Assembly: GCA_038239345.1 (NCBI GenBank)
Contig: JBBSEX010000009.1
Coordinates: 62,001 to 126,000, forward strand
Reading direction: 5' to 3'
Length of the DNA stretch: 64,000 nucleotides
Origin: JBBSEX01 sp038239345
GTDB lineage: Bacteria; Acidobacteriota; Terriglobia; Bryobacterales; Bryobacteraceae
Shown piece after piece: positions 26,265 through 34,446 of this stretch (position 1 is the first letter of the stretch; each line of letters opens with the position of its first letter). A program made the translations under genes and the position numbers. A model generated the notes under the pieces. The model had not been told where the DNA came from. It saw only the letters and a program-made list of their open reading frames with translations, and did no database searches.

Positions 26265-26329
26265 TTAAGAAATATCAATGACTTAGCGGCAAGGGCACAA
26301 GAAAACACAAGACTTAACGTATCTCGCCG

Positions 26330-26495
26330 TGGACTCCGGTGGACGCCACGGGGCAGCTTTTCGGAGCCTGGACTCCACACCGGGGACTGGCGCCTGGCGT
26401 GCTCTCCCGCGCGCGGTTGCCGGCTGTGGTGATTGTTGTCTGCTGGAGCAGACAACAAATAATATCCATATATGGAGGATGCCCATGTGGAGCGT
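26330..26495. repeat. Repeat unit copy 2 with hairpin and 12-bp palindrome
   Basis: Similar to 20690-20870. It holds GGACTCC motifs at 26330-26337 and 26369-26376, a perfect 11-bp stem with a TGGA loop (26433-26458) and the perfect palindrome TCCATATATGGA (26465-26476). Copy 1 keeps the palindrome as TCCTTATAAGGA, which requires paired changes. No open frame is shared. Confidence 0.7.
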
Positions 26496-26554
26496 GGACC
26501 GGCAGCGAATGCGATGTGCGCTGCGGCTGTGCGGTTCGAGAAGTAAGGAGGTGA

Positions 26555-26584
26555 TTTACATTGTAGTCGCATTGCGACTACAAT
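26555..26584 (+). promoter_or_regulatory. Promoter with embedded operator for the DinJ/YafQ-type pair
   Basis: TTTACA (26555-26560) and TACAAT (26579-26584) are spaced by 18 bp, a good sigma70-type pair. A perfect 11-bp inverted repeat with 3-bp spacer (26560-26584) overlaps the spacer and the -10, as expected for autorepression by an RHH antitoxin. The antitoxin start follows about 37 nt later. Confidence 0.7.
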
Positions 26585-26621
26585 AGGACGTGGGAAGGAA
26601 CGGATTCGAGGGAGGCTTAAC

Positions 26622-26888
26622 ATGAAGACTGCGGACACCTACGTTCGCGCTCGCATCGACACCGCTACCAAAAAACGCGCAGGTGATGCGCTCGCCGCAA
26701 TGGGACTGTCCATTTCGGATGCGATCCGCCTGCTCATGTTGCGTGTCGTGGATGAGCGTCGTTTACCCTTCGAGGTGAAGGCGCCAAACGCGACGACGCG
26801 CAAGGCAATTGCCGAGCTTGAGGCGGGGAAAGGCAAGCGCTTCACCAGTACGGCTGCACTGATGGCTGACCTGAATGAGGACGATTGA
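26622..26888 (+). CDS. RelB/DinJ-type antitoxin
   Basis: 88 residues, ribosome site GGGAGG 7 nt upstream. The N-terminal ribbon-helix-helix is TYVRARIDTATKKRAGDALAAMGLSISDAIRLLMLRVV, typical of RelB/DinJ, and the C-terminal tail (AELEAGKGKRFTSTAALMADL) would wrap the toxin. It neutralises the YafQ-like toxin and, with it, represses the promoter at 26555-26584. It overlaps the toxin start by 14 nt, so synthesis is coupled. Confidence 0.88.
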   Translation: MKTADTYVRARIDTATKKRAGDALAAMGLSISDAIRLLMLRVVDERRLPFEVKAPNATTRKAIAELEAGKGKRFTSTAALMADLNEDD

Positions 26889-27159
26889 ACGGTCCTCGGC
26901 ATTCAAGCGTGACTTCAAGCGCGCGAAGGCCGCACCGCGCCACCGCAATGATTTGGATTCGCTCGTATCCACCGCCGTTGCGCGACTGGCGTCCGATCAA
27001 GTCTTACCAAACAAAAACCGGGACCACGGGTTGAGTGGCGATTGGGCGGGCTACCGCGAATGCCACATCAAGCCAGACCTGCTGCTGATCTACAGTAAGC
27101 CCGGCACCGATACTTTACGTCTGGCGCGGCTGGGCTCACATAGTGAACTATTCGGCTGA
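26875..27159 (+). CDS. YafQ-family mRNA interferase toxin
   Basis: 94 residues. The fold and catalytic residues fit YafQ: SSAFKRDFKRAKAA start, H51 in RDHGLSG, H64 in YRECHIKPDLLLIY, D68, and H89 in RLGSHSELFG close to the C-terminus. These toxins cut mRNA on the ribosome at in-frame codons. It overlaps the antitoxin by 14 nt (26875-26888). It is intact, in contrast to the two RelE-type pairs on the same island. Its likely role is stabilising the island or phage defence (inference). Confidence 0.88.
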   Translation: MRTIERSSAFKRDFKRAKAAPRHRNDLDSLVSTAVARLASDQVLPNKNRDHGLSGDWAGYRECHIKPDLLLIYSKPGTDTLRLARLGSHSELFG

Positions 27160-27241
27160 GGCTGCGGCGTGTTCGGGCTGCTCCATGGTGTGCCTTCACG
27201 CGCGTCCTATACATGCGGAATCAAGCCCCGGCGGACTCAAC

Positions 27242-28381
27242 TCAGTCAAACCTCTCCCATTGCGCCCGGGCGGCGTCATCAACGGCGGCGGCTTTCAATC
27301 GCCTTGCCATTGTCGGATGCATCATTCCCATGCTGGGTTTGAGACGCGGCGAGTCGGGTGCGTAGCCGTTGAAGCCGGTTGATTCTTTCGATGGCCCGTT
27401 CTTCCATTGAACGGCGGGCTGGAGAAGATCGCCCGGATGAGAGCGGCGCCACTGCCAGAGATCGAGCAGGTGCCCTGCGGCTGCCTCCAGTAGGAGCACG
27501 GTGCTGTTCATGGCTCCCTGGAGGGTCCGGGCTTCTTCTTCATGAAGGACCACCCATGGCGTGTCGATGAAGACCTCGATATCCGATCGCCCTGGATCGC
27601 GGGGCAGATGTGACACGCGGCGCGCGCGGGGTGCAGACCTGCCGTCCGGTCCACTCAGCACCGGCGTGATCGGCAGATACTGCCCCAGCTCGATGCGGCG
27701 GCCGCGGTGGACGAGCATGTTCCGCAGATCGAGCGTCCAATCGAGCCAGCCCTGCGGACCCGCATCGGCAATGGCGCTCTCTAATAGCGCGGCGAAATCC
27801 GCCTGCGCCTTCGTTCCAGCACTGGCTGAGCCATCGATGCGTGCCAACACCGTGCGGGCCTGTTTGAAATCAGCCTTCAGGATGCTCTGCGGCCAGGCAG
27901 CGACGCCGATAATCACGCCGGCGAGACAATCGAGAGCGGATGCGATTGCACGGATCAGACCGGCTTGGTGCATTCGTACAAGATCTGGGGCGAGCTGCTC
28001 GCACGCACAGCGCGGGCGCGGCGGGTCGATGACTGGGCCGCTTGAAAGCATCTTCACAGCATGGGCGAATCGGGCGCTGTCGCGTTCTGACACGTCGAGA
28101 TATTCAAGCCAATGCAGCGTCGCCTCGGTCATGTTCCCGGCAACGCTCGCCAAGCAGCACGAGAGTTGGTCCGCGATCAGGATGCGGCGGCTGGTGCCCG
28201 GGGCCGGCGCCCACCAGCCGATTCCGTAAGGTTGATGTTCGACAAAGTCGTTGAGTATTTCGGTTTCGAGTGATGACCAATGCGGTAGGTTGACACCAAG
28301 GGCTGCTCTTGCTTCGGTTTCGCTGGGCTCCAGTCCATCCGGATATGGTTCATTGAGGCGGGCGAGGTCGGCGGCTCTCAT
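27242..28381 (-). CDS. Predicted HEPN-like protein of unknown function
   Basis: 379 residues, no family recognised as a whole. Around residue 220 there is DLRNMLVHRGRR, with R220-N221-x-x-x-H225, the RNase motif of HEPN domains, within a region of long helices (ALLESAIADAGPQGWLDWTL). No signal or membrane segment is present. It is on the minus strand, ends just after the YafQ gene (converging) and starts about 220 bp before the tRNA-Ala. HEPN proteins in mobile islands often act as toxins or abortive-infection factors; this is inference from one motif and context. Confidence 0.6.
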   Translation of the reverse strand: MRAADLARLNEPYPDGLEPSETEARAALGVNLPHWSSLETEILNDFVEHQPYGIGWWAPAPGTSRRILIADQLSCCLASVAGNMTEATLHWLEYLDVSERDSARFAHAVKMLSSGPVIDPPRPRCACEQLAPDLVRMHQAGLIRAIASALDCLAGVIIGVAAWPQSILKADFKQARTVLARIDGSASAGTKAQADFAALLESAIADAGPQGWLDWTLDLRNMLVHRGRRIELGQYLPITPVLSGPDGRSAPRARRVSHLPRDPGRSDIEVFIDTPWVVLHEEEARTLQGAMNSTVLLLEAAAGHLLDLWQWRRSHPGDLLQPAVQWKNGPSKESTGFNGYAPDSPRLKPSMGMMHPTMARRLKAAAVDDAARAQWERFD

Positions 28382-28602
28382 AGACCTAGTGTCGCGTAAG
28401 CGACAGGGCGGTCGCGGCCGCCGAACTGCTTAGTGGATATATCCAACTTAATACGTCTAACGCACGTTTCGACATCAAGAGCCGCCAGACTGGAGTCCAA
28501 ATCTCGGCCAGTTTGGACTCCAAATGGACTCCGCTTGACCTCTCCCGCGACGTGGAAGCGCGCAAGCATATTCGTGAGACTATGTTTTATTGGGCTTTGT
28601 TT
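28382..28602. other. Region between the HEPN-like gene and tRNA-Ala, with TGGACTCC motifs
   Basis: The HEPN-like gene's promoter should lie here. GGAGTCCA at 28492-28499 (inverted) and TGGACTCC at 28514-28521 and 28525-28532 form a cluster of the same 8-bp motif that occurs near both tRNA remnants. No gene is seen. Confidence 0.5.
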
Positions 28603-28678
28603 TGGTGGACCTGGACGGGTTCGAACCGTCGACCTCTTCCATGCCATGGAAGCGCGCTCCCAACTGCGCCACAGGCCC
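28603..28678 (-). tRNA. tRNA-Ala (anticodon GGC)
   Basis: Folded by eye on the minus strand: acceptor GGGCCTG pairs with CAGGTCC over all 7 bp (one G-U), D stem GCGC/GCGC, anticodon stem CTTCC/GGAAG with the 7-nt loop ATGGCAT giving anticodon GGC, and T arm GACGG-TTCGAAC-CCGTC with an encoded CCA. The 3' half is copied at 26218-26264 and 19820-19866, marking it as the integration target of the neighbouring island. Confidence 0.93.
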
Positions 28679-28783
28679 CTTAAATGAATATAACATGCCT
28701 CGACTCGTATTTCCTCAATACCTGGGACAATTACGAGCCTACAATGGTTGTTCCACTACCGAAGTTTTCTAAGGGAGCCCGTT

Positions 28784-30133
28784 ATGGATTCCGCGCTTAT
28801 CATCCACCGATTGCACTTCGCCTTCACCATCACGTTCCACTATTTGTTCCCGCAATTGACGATGGGCTTAGCCCTCCTGATCTTGATATTGAAAACTCTG
28901 GGATTGCGCACAGGCGACGAGCGTTATCACCAATCGGCGCGCTTTTGGGCGAAGATCTTCGCCGTTAATTTCGCGGTTGGCGTCGTGACCGGAATACCCA
29001 TGGAATTTCAGTTCGGAACCAATTGGGCGCGCTTCTCCAAATCAGCGGGCGGGGTGATCGGGCAAACTTTGGCGATGGAGGGAATGTATTCATTTTTCCT
29101 GGAATCGTCGTTCATTGGCCTGTTCCTGTTTGCTGAAAAACGCCTCAGTCCCATCGCGCATTGGTCGGCTGCCTTCGCGGTCTTCGCGGGCTCCTGGCTA
29201 TCGGGATTTTTCATCATTGCCACGAACGCCTGGATGCAGCACCCGGTAGGATACGCCATCGGCTCAAAAGGCGAAATCGTCCTCACGAGTTTTTCGGCAT
29301 TGCTTCTCAACCCCTGGGCATGGTGGGAATACGCGCATAACATGACCGCCTCCGTGGTTACCGCCAGCTTCGTGATGGCGGCGCTGGGCGCTTACTATCT
29401 GCTTAGTGGAAAACATCAAGATCATGCCAGAATTTTCGTGCGGGTTGCCGTGATCGCCGGCGTGCTGAGTACTTTCCTGATGGGTTTGACGGGGGACCGG
29501 CAAGGCAAGATGCTTTTGAATAATCAACCGGTCGCGCTGGCGGCGATGGAAGGAATCTTCCAGACCGAAGAGGGCGCCAGCTTGGTGCTTATCGGACAGC
29601 CCGACATGGAGAAGAAGCGGCTGGACAACCCGATCAAGGTACCCAAGATGCTGAGCTTTCTGACGCATCAGCGGTGGGATGCCGAAGTGAAGGGTCTTGC
29701 CGCGTTTCCTGAAGATCAGTGGCCCGATAATATTCCGCTGCTTTATTTTTCTTATCACATCATGGTCGGGCTGGGAACCCTGATGCTGGGCTTGATGTTG
29801 CTCTGCACACTGTGGCTGCGGGGCGGCGCATTATTCAAAACGAAGCCATTATTATGGGCGCTTATGCTGGCATTTCCCTTCCCCTATATCGCCACGACAT
29901 GCGGCTGGATGACGGCGGAAATCGGCCGCCAGCCGTGGTTGATTTACGGCGTCATGCGCACGGCGGTGGGTACGTCACCGAATGTTTCGGCGGGCAACGG
30001 TATGTTCACGCTGCTAGGATTTCTGGGGTTGTACATGGTCTTGGGCATTCTCTTTCTGTTCCTGGTAATGCGCGAGGTTGAGCACGGCCCAGGGGAAATT
30101 TTGGCCGTTAAACCGGAACTGCAGCTAGTATAA
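28784..30133 (+). CDS. cydA: Cytochrome bd ubiquinol oxidase subunit I
   Basis: 449 residues from ATG 28784, preceded by AAGGGAG; a longer reading from 28748 is not needed. The heme ligand H19 lies in TITFHYLFPQLTMGLA, the b558 ligand region is YAHNMTASVVTASFVM, and GWMTAEIGRQPWLIYGVMRT is the conserved GRQPW segment. The Q-loop is short, as in the non-proteobacterial type. It transfers electrons from quinol to oxygen at high affinity in the cytoplasmic membrane. cydB follows 8 nt later. No cydX or cydDC was found in the window. Confidence 0.96.
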   Translation: MDSALIIHRLHFAFTITFHYLFPQLTMGLALLILILKTLGLRTGDERYHQSARFWAKIFAVNFAVGVVTGIPMEFQFGTNWARFSKSAGGVIGQTLAMEGMYSFFLESSFIGLFLFAEKRLSPIAHWSAAFAVFAGSWLSGFFIIATNAWMQHPVGYAIGSKGEIVLTSFSALLLNPWAWWEYAHNMTASVVTASFVMAALGAYYLLSGKHQDHARIFVRVAVIAGVLSTFLMGLTGDRQGKMLLNNQPVALAAMEGIFQTEEGASLVLIGQPDMEKKRLDNPIKVPKMLSFLTHQRWDAEVKGLAAFPEDQWPDNIPLLYFSYHIMVGLGTLMLGLMLLCTLWLRGGALFKTKPLLWALMLAFPFPYIATTCGWMTAEIGRQPWLIYGVMRTAVGTSPNVSAGNGMFTLLGFLGLYMVLGILFLFLVMREVEHGPGEILAVKPELQLV

Positions 30134-30141
30134 GCGAGGAC

Positions 30142-31182
30142 ATGATGGAAACACTTTGGTTCTGGATTGTCGCGCTGATGCTAACTGCCTACGTCGTATT
30201 GGATGGCTTCGATATCGGCGCCGGAATCATTCATCTCTTCGTGGCGCGAACGGATGCGGAACGCCGTAAAGTGCTGGCAAGTATCGGGCCTGTGTGGGAT
30301 GGGAATGAAGTATGGCTGCTGGCCGCCGGTGGCACGCTTTACTTCGCATTCCCGGCGCTCTATGCGTCGAGTTTCAGCGGATTTTATCTTCCCCTGATGA
30401 TCGTCTTATGGCTGCTGATTCTGCGGGGAATCTCCATCGAATTCCGCAATCACATCGCCGACAAAATCTGGCAGCCTCTGTGGGACGCCGTTTTTTGTAG
30501 CGCCAGCGCGCTGTTGGCCATCTTTTTCGGCGCGGCACTGGGCAACGTTGTGCGCGGCGTCCCTCTAGATAAAGAAGGTTTTTTCTTTTTGCCGCTGTGG
30601 ACCAGCCTTATGCCGGAAGCCGATGCCGGAATTATCGATTGGTACACCGTCCTGATCGGCGTCACGGCCTTGGTTGCGTTGGCGGTTCACGGTGCGCTGT
30701 GGGTGGCCAACAAAACAGATGGCGATCTGCAAATGCGCTGCCGCCGCGTGGCGTCCGCAGGATGGTGGCTAACCGTGGCGATGAGTTTGGTAATCAGCAT
30801 CGCCAGTTTCCGCGTACAACCACATCTCGCGGAAAGTCTGGCCGCGCGGCCCTGGGGATTCGCGTTTGTCTTGCTGGCGATCGCCAGTCTTCTGGCGGTA
30901 AAATGGACGATCCATCAAAGGAAGGATTTTTTTGCGTTCCTGGCATCTTGCGGATTTCTGCTGGGGGCGCTAGCCAGCGCGGCCATTGGACTGTACCCCT
31001 ATGTTCTACCGTCAAATAAGAATGCCGCGGATGGGCTGACGATTTACAATACCGCCGCCGCGCCATATGGCTTGGGGATCGGCCTGGCCTGGTGGACGCC
31101 CGCGCTTTGCCTCGCCGTGGCCTACTTTGTTTACACTTATCGGCGATTCGCCGGGAAAGTTATTCTCGACGGGCGTCCCTGA
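30142..31182 (+). CDS. cydB: Cytochrome bd ubiquinol oxidase subunit II
   Basis: 346 residues with about eight or nine transmembrane helices. The N-terminal YVVLDGFDIGAGIIHLF is the subunit II signature, and GPVWDGNEVWLLAAGGTLYFAFP is the strongly conserved second segment. The start may be either of two adjacent ATGs (30142 or 30145) behind GAGG. It lies 8 nt after cydA and is clearly in the same operon. It provides the structural partner for the heme-bearing subunit. Confidence 0.95.
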   Translation: MMETLWFWIVALMLTAYVVLDGFDIGAGIIHLFVARTDAERRKVLASIGPVWDGNEVWLLAAGGTLYFAFPALYASSFSGFYLPLMIVLWLLILRGISIEFRNHIADKIWQPLWDAVFCSASALLAIFFGAALGNVVRGVPLDKEGFFFLPLWTSLMPEADAGIIDWYTVLIGVTALVALAVHGALWVANKTDGDLQMRCRRVASAGWWLTVAMSLVISIASFRVQPHLAESLAARPWGFAFVLLAIASLLAVKWTIHQRKDFFAFLASCGFLLGALASAAIGLYPYVLPSNKNAADGLTIYNTAAAPYGLGIGLAWWTPALCLAVAYFVYTYRRFAGKVILDGRP

Positions 31183-31224
31183 TTCTCAACGATCGGCCTG
31201 CTTCAGCCCACGCTAGAATAACGC

Positions 31225-32811
31225 ATGGTAAGCACCGTCGAGCTATTCATAGGACTGCTAGCGGCTCTTTCCATTCTGGCTGTTCTAGGCAGAAGGTTGG
31301 GAGTTCCGACGCCAATTTTTCTTGTGGCCGCGGGCGTAGTTCTCGGCTATATACCGGGCGTTCCGCATATCAAGCTGGAGCCGGAAGTAGTGCTGATCGT
31401 GTTTCTGCCGCCACTTGTCTATAGGGCCGGCGTGGGAATTTCCTGGCACGACTTCTGCCGCAATCTGCGGCCGATCGTTCTTCTGGCGGTGGGTTGTGTA
31501 ATCTTCACCGCCGTGGCAACCGCCTATCTGACGCACGCTTTCATCCCGGCGATTCCGCTGGCGGCGTGCTTCGTTTTAGGCGCCGCAATCTCACCCCCCG
31601 ATGCAGTGGCCGCAACCTCAATTGCGAACCGCCTGGGCATTCCCCGGCGGATCGTCACCATCCTGGAAGGCGAAGGCGTGGTTAACGACGCCACGGCCTT
31701 GACGATTTACAAAGTTGCCATCGTAGGCGCCACGTTGGGCGCGTTTTCTGCACGAAGCGCGGTGCTGACCTTTGGAGTTGTCGTGGTTGCCGAAATCTTC
31801 TGGGGCTATGTTGTTGGACGCTTCTTTACCTGGCTGTGGCCGAAAGTTCACGATACCTCGGTGGAGGTCACGATGTCGTTGATTGTTCCCTATGTCGCCT
31901 ATCTGGTACCGGAACAATTGGGCGGTTCGGGTGTACTGGCAGCGGTCACCGCGGGATTCGTAATCGGCGCCCGGGGAATTTCTGCTCTGGCGTACCGAAC
32001 GCGCATTCAGGGACAATCGTTCTGGCTGACAACGCAATTCGTCTTTGAGAACCTGTTGTTCCTTCTCACCGGCCTTCAGTTGCGCGGCATCCTGAACGGC
32101 GTGAATGATCAGCCAGCCAGCGTCATCGTGCGGTGCGCCGTCGTTGTGACATTTTGTGTACTGGCCACGCGATTTCTTTGGGTCTTCCCCGCCATCTATG
32201 TGCCGCGCTGGTTTTCACGCCACCTGCGTGAAACCGATCCCGCTCCAAAATGGCAGGTTCCTTTCTTCATCGCGTTCACAGGCCTGCGCGGTGGCGTTTC
32301 ACTCGCCGCTGCGATGGCGATCCCGCTAACGATGGAATCAGGCGCGCCGTTTCCACAGAGAGACTTAATCCTGTTGCTGGTATTCTCGGTCATCTTCGTA
32401 ACCCTTGTATTACAGGGACTGCTACTGCCTTGGATAATCCGCTGGCTAGGGTTGAGCGCCGACGGGGCGCTGGAGGTGAAGGCCTTGAAGGTCCAGGAGA
32501 TCGAAGTACGCATTGCGGCAACCGAGGCAGCGCTCCAGCGGGCGGACGCTATCGATCTAAAGTCGGCTTCGGTACGGAGAGAATATTCCAAACGCGAAAG
32601 TTTGTTGCATTGCATGTTGAATGGCGACCCGGCCGCGGAAGTAGAAAAGGAAATTGCGTTTCGTTGCGAACTGCTCTGGGCTGAGCGTGCGCATATCGTG
32701 AAGTTACGGCACGCCGGCACCATGAACGACGCGATGCTGCGGCGTTTGGAGCAGGAGTTGGATTTGGATGAGGCTCGGCTGGTGGCGAAACTGGGCGCGG
32801 ACGAGGCATGA
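31225..32811 (+). CDS. Monovalent cation/proton antiporter, CPA1 (NhaP-like)
   Basis: 528 residues, about twelve transmembrane helices. GAAISPPDAVAATSIANRLGIPRRIVTILEGEGVVNDATALTIYK contains the transport-site aspartates and the family signature; AFTGLRGGVSLAAAMAIPL is the second characteristic motif. A soluble helical tail of about 130 residues follows (VKALKVQEIEVRIAATEA), as in many bacterial members. It exchanges Na+ or K+ for H+. It begins 42 nt after cydB and overlaps the next gene as ATGA, so bd oxidase, antiporter and channel may respond together to redox or pH stress. Confidence 0.9.
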   Translation: MVSTVELFIGLLAALSILAVLGRRLGVPTPIFLVAAGVVLGYIPGVPHIKLEPEVVLIVFLPPLVYRAGVGISWHDFCRNLRPIVLLAVGCVIFTAVATAYLTHAFIPAIPLAACFVLGAAISPPDAVAATSIANRLGIPRRIVTILEGEGVVNDATALTIYKVAIVGATLGAFSARSAVLTFGVVVVAEIFWGYVVGRFFTWLWPKVHDTSVEVTMSLIVPYVAYLVPEQLGGSGVLAAVTAGFVIGARGISALAYRTRIQGQSFWLTTQFVFENLLFLLTGLQLRGILNGVNDQPASVIVRCAVVVTFCVLATRFLWVFPAIYVPRWFSRHLRETDPAPKWQVPFFIAFTGLRGGVSLAAAMAIPLTMESGAPFPQRDLILLLVFSVIFVTLVLQGLLLPWIIRWLGLSADGALEVKALKVQEIEVRIAATEAALQRADAIDLKSASVRREYSKRESLLHCMLNGDPAAEVEKEIAFRCELLWAERAHIVKLRHAGTMNDAMLRRLEQELDLDEARLVAKLGADEA

Positions 32812-34436
32812 CGGCAGCGGCACGCCATCTCGCGATCGCCGGTCTGTTCTCGCTACTCCTATCGCCATCGGCGCGGACACAGACGAAGCCGCCCGACCCG
32901 CCCAAGACCGTTGCTCCAGCCGACCCACTCGGCCGATCCACTCCGCGCGGCACGGTAGCCGGATTTTTATCAGCCAGCCATCGGCAGGATTACACACGCG
33001 CCATCGAGTATCTGGACACCCGCCTAAAAGGGGACACCGCCAAGCAATTAGCCATCGAATTGGCCTTGGTGCTGGACCGCAAACTTCCGACCACCAACGT
33101 CATCAGCGACTTGGTGGAGGGCTCGGCGGCGGAAGGGCTTCCGCTCTCGGCCGAACGCGTTGGCACTATCGGCATGTCGACGGGTCCGCTGGATGTGACG
33201 CTCGATCGCGAGCATCGCGGCGGTCAATCCATCTGGCTCTTCTCGGATCATACGCTAGAAAAGATTCCCGCCGCGGCTAAGGAATTGGGGGGAGGATCGT
33301 ACCTCGACACGTATCTGCCCGCGCCGCTGGTTAAGCCGGGATTTCTGTCTATCTCAATCTGGAAGTGGTTGGCGCTACTGCTTGGGGGCGGTCTCGCTGT
33401 CGTGGTTTCGGGCCTGACAGCGCGTCTATTGGCGCGCGTCTTCCGGCCCATTGCACATGCACTCACCAAGGAACGCGATCTGGAATTAGTGGAGACGCTA
33501 GCCGCGCCCTTGCGTGCGTTGGTCGTGATCGCCGTCGTGCAGTTCACTGTCGTACTGCTGGAATTGCCATTTCTGACGCGGCAGCTTTGGTCGTCCCTCG
33601 CTGGAAAACTGACGATCGTCGCGATCGCCTGGCTGTTCGTTCGCTTTGTGCGCGTTTTAGGCGACTTGGCTTGCCGTCATTACGCGCACCGTGCGCAAAG
33701 CGATACCACCGCGGTTATCCGCCTTGCGCAACGCACGGTAAACGTACTGACTACTTTCTTGGCAATCGTTCTGTTAGTGCGGACGATGGGCTATGACGTC
33801 ACCGCGGCGCTTGCCGGCTTGGGCGTTGGCGGAATAGCCCTGGCATTCGCGGCGCAGAAGACACTGGAAAATCTATTCGGTGGCGTGTCGATCATTTTCG
33901 ATCGGCCAATGCGCGTTGGCGACTTCTGCAAAATGGGCGACCGCATGGGCACTGTAGAAGATATCGGACTGCGTTCCACCCGCTTTCGCACGCCCGATAG
34001 AACCGTATTGACGATTCCCAATGGCCAGTTGTCCACCATGAATATTGAAAACTTCGGACTTCGCGACCGCTTCTTTTTCGCTCCCACGATCGGTATCCGC
34101 TATGACACCAAGGCCTCCCAAATCCCGGCGATCCTGGATAAACTGCGCGCCGCGCTGGCGGCGAATGCATTGGTGGATGCGGCGTCGGTACGCGTCAGCC
34201 TGGTGAAGTATGCCGAGTCGGCAATCATTATCGAGTTCAACGCGAACATCATTACTACTGAATTTGCGAAATTCATGAAGACGCAGGAAGACTTGCTGCT
34301 GAAGATACGCGAGACCTTGGAAGAGAATTGCAGCGGTATTTCCGTTCCTTCGCAGGTTCTGTACATCACCCGCGAGTCGGAAGCCAACCTCCATGTGCCG
34401 TTGCCCGAATCCACTACCCCGCCACCCGCGGCATAG
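32808..34436 (+). CDS. Mechanosensitive channel, MscS family, with signal peptide
   Basis: 542 residues. A signal sequence at 1-25 is followed by about 150 residues of periplasmic domain, then three or four transmembrane helices, including the pore-lining GLGVGGIALAFAAQKTLENLFGGVSIIFDRPMRVGDF characteristic of MscS, and a soluble C-terminal domain (IPNGQLSTMNIENFGLRDR). The extended N-terminus is that of MscK/YnaI-type large MscS proteins. It would release osmolytes under hypo-osmotic shock. It overlaps the antiporter by 4 nt. Confidence 0.9.
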   Translation: MTAAARHLAIAGLFSLLLSPSARTQTKPPDPPKTVAPADPLGRSTPRGTVAGFLSASHRQDYTRAIEYLDTRLKGDTAKQLAIELALVLDRKLPTTNVISDLVEGSAAEGLPLSAERVGTIGMSTGPLDVTLDREHRGGQSIWLFSDHTLEKIPAAAKELGGGSYLDTYLPAPLVKPGFLSISIWKWLALLLGGGLAVVVSGLTARLLARVFRPIAHALTKERDLELVETLAAPLRALVVIAVVQFTVVLLELPFLTRQLWSSLAGKLTIVAIAWLFVRFVRVLGDLACRHYAHRAQSDTTAVIRLAQRTVNVLTTFLAIVLLVRTMGYDVTAALAGLGVGGIALAFAAQKTLENLFGGVSIIFDRPMRVGDFCKMGDRMGTVEDIGLRSTRFRTPDRTVLTIPNGQLSTMNIENFGLRDRFFFAPTIGIRYDTKASQIPAILDKLRAALAANALVDAASVRVSLVKYAESAIIIEFNANIITTEFAKFMKTQEDLLLKIRETLEENCSGISVPSQVLYITRESEANLHVPLPESTTPPPAA

Positions 34437-34446
34437 TGCCCGCTGG

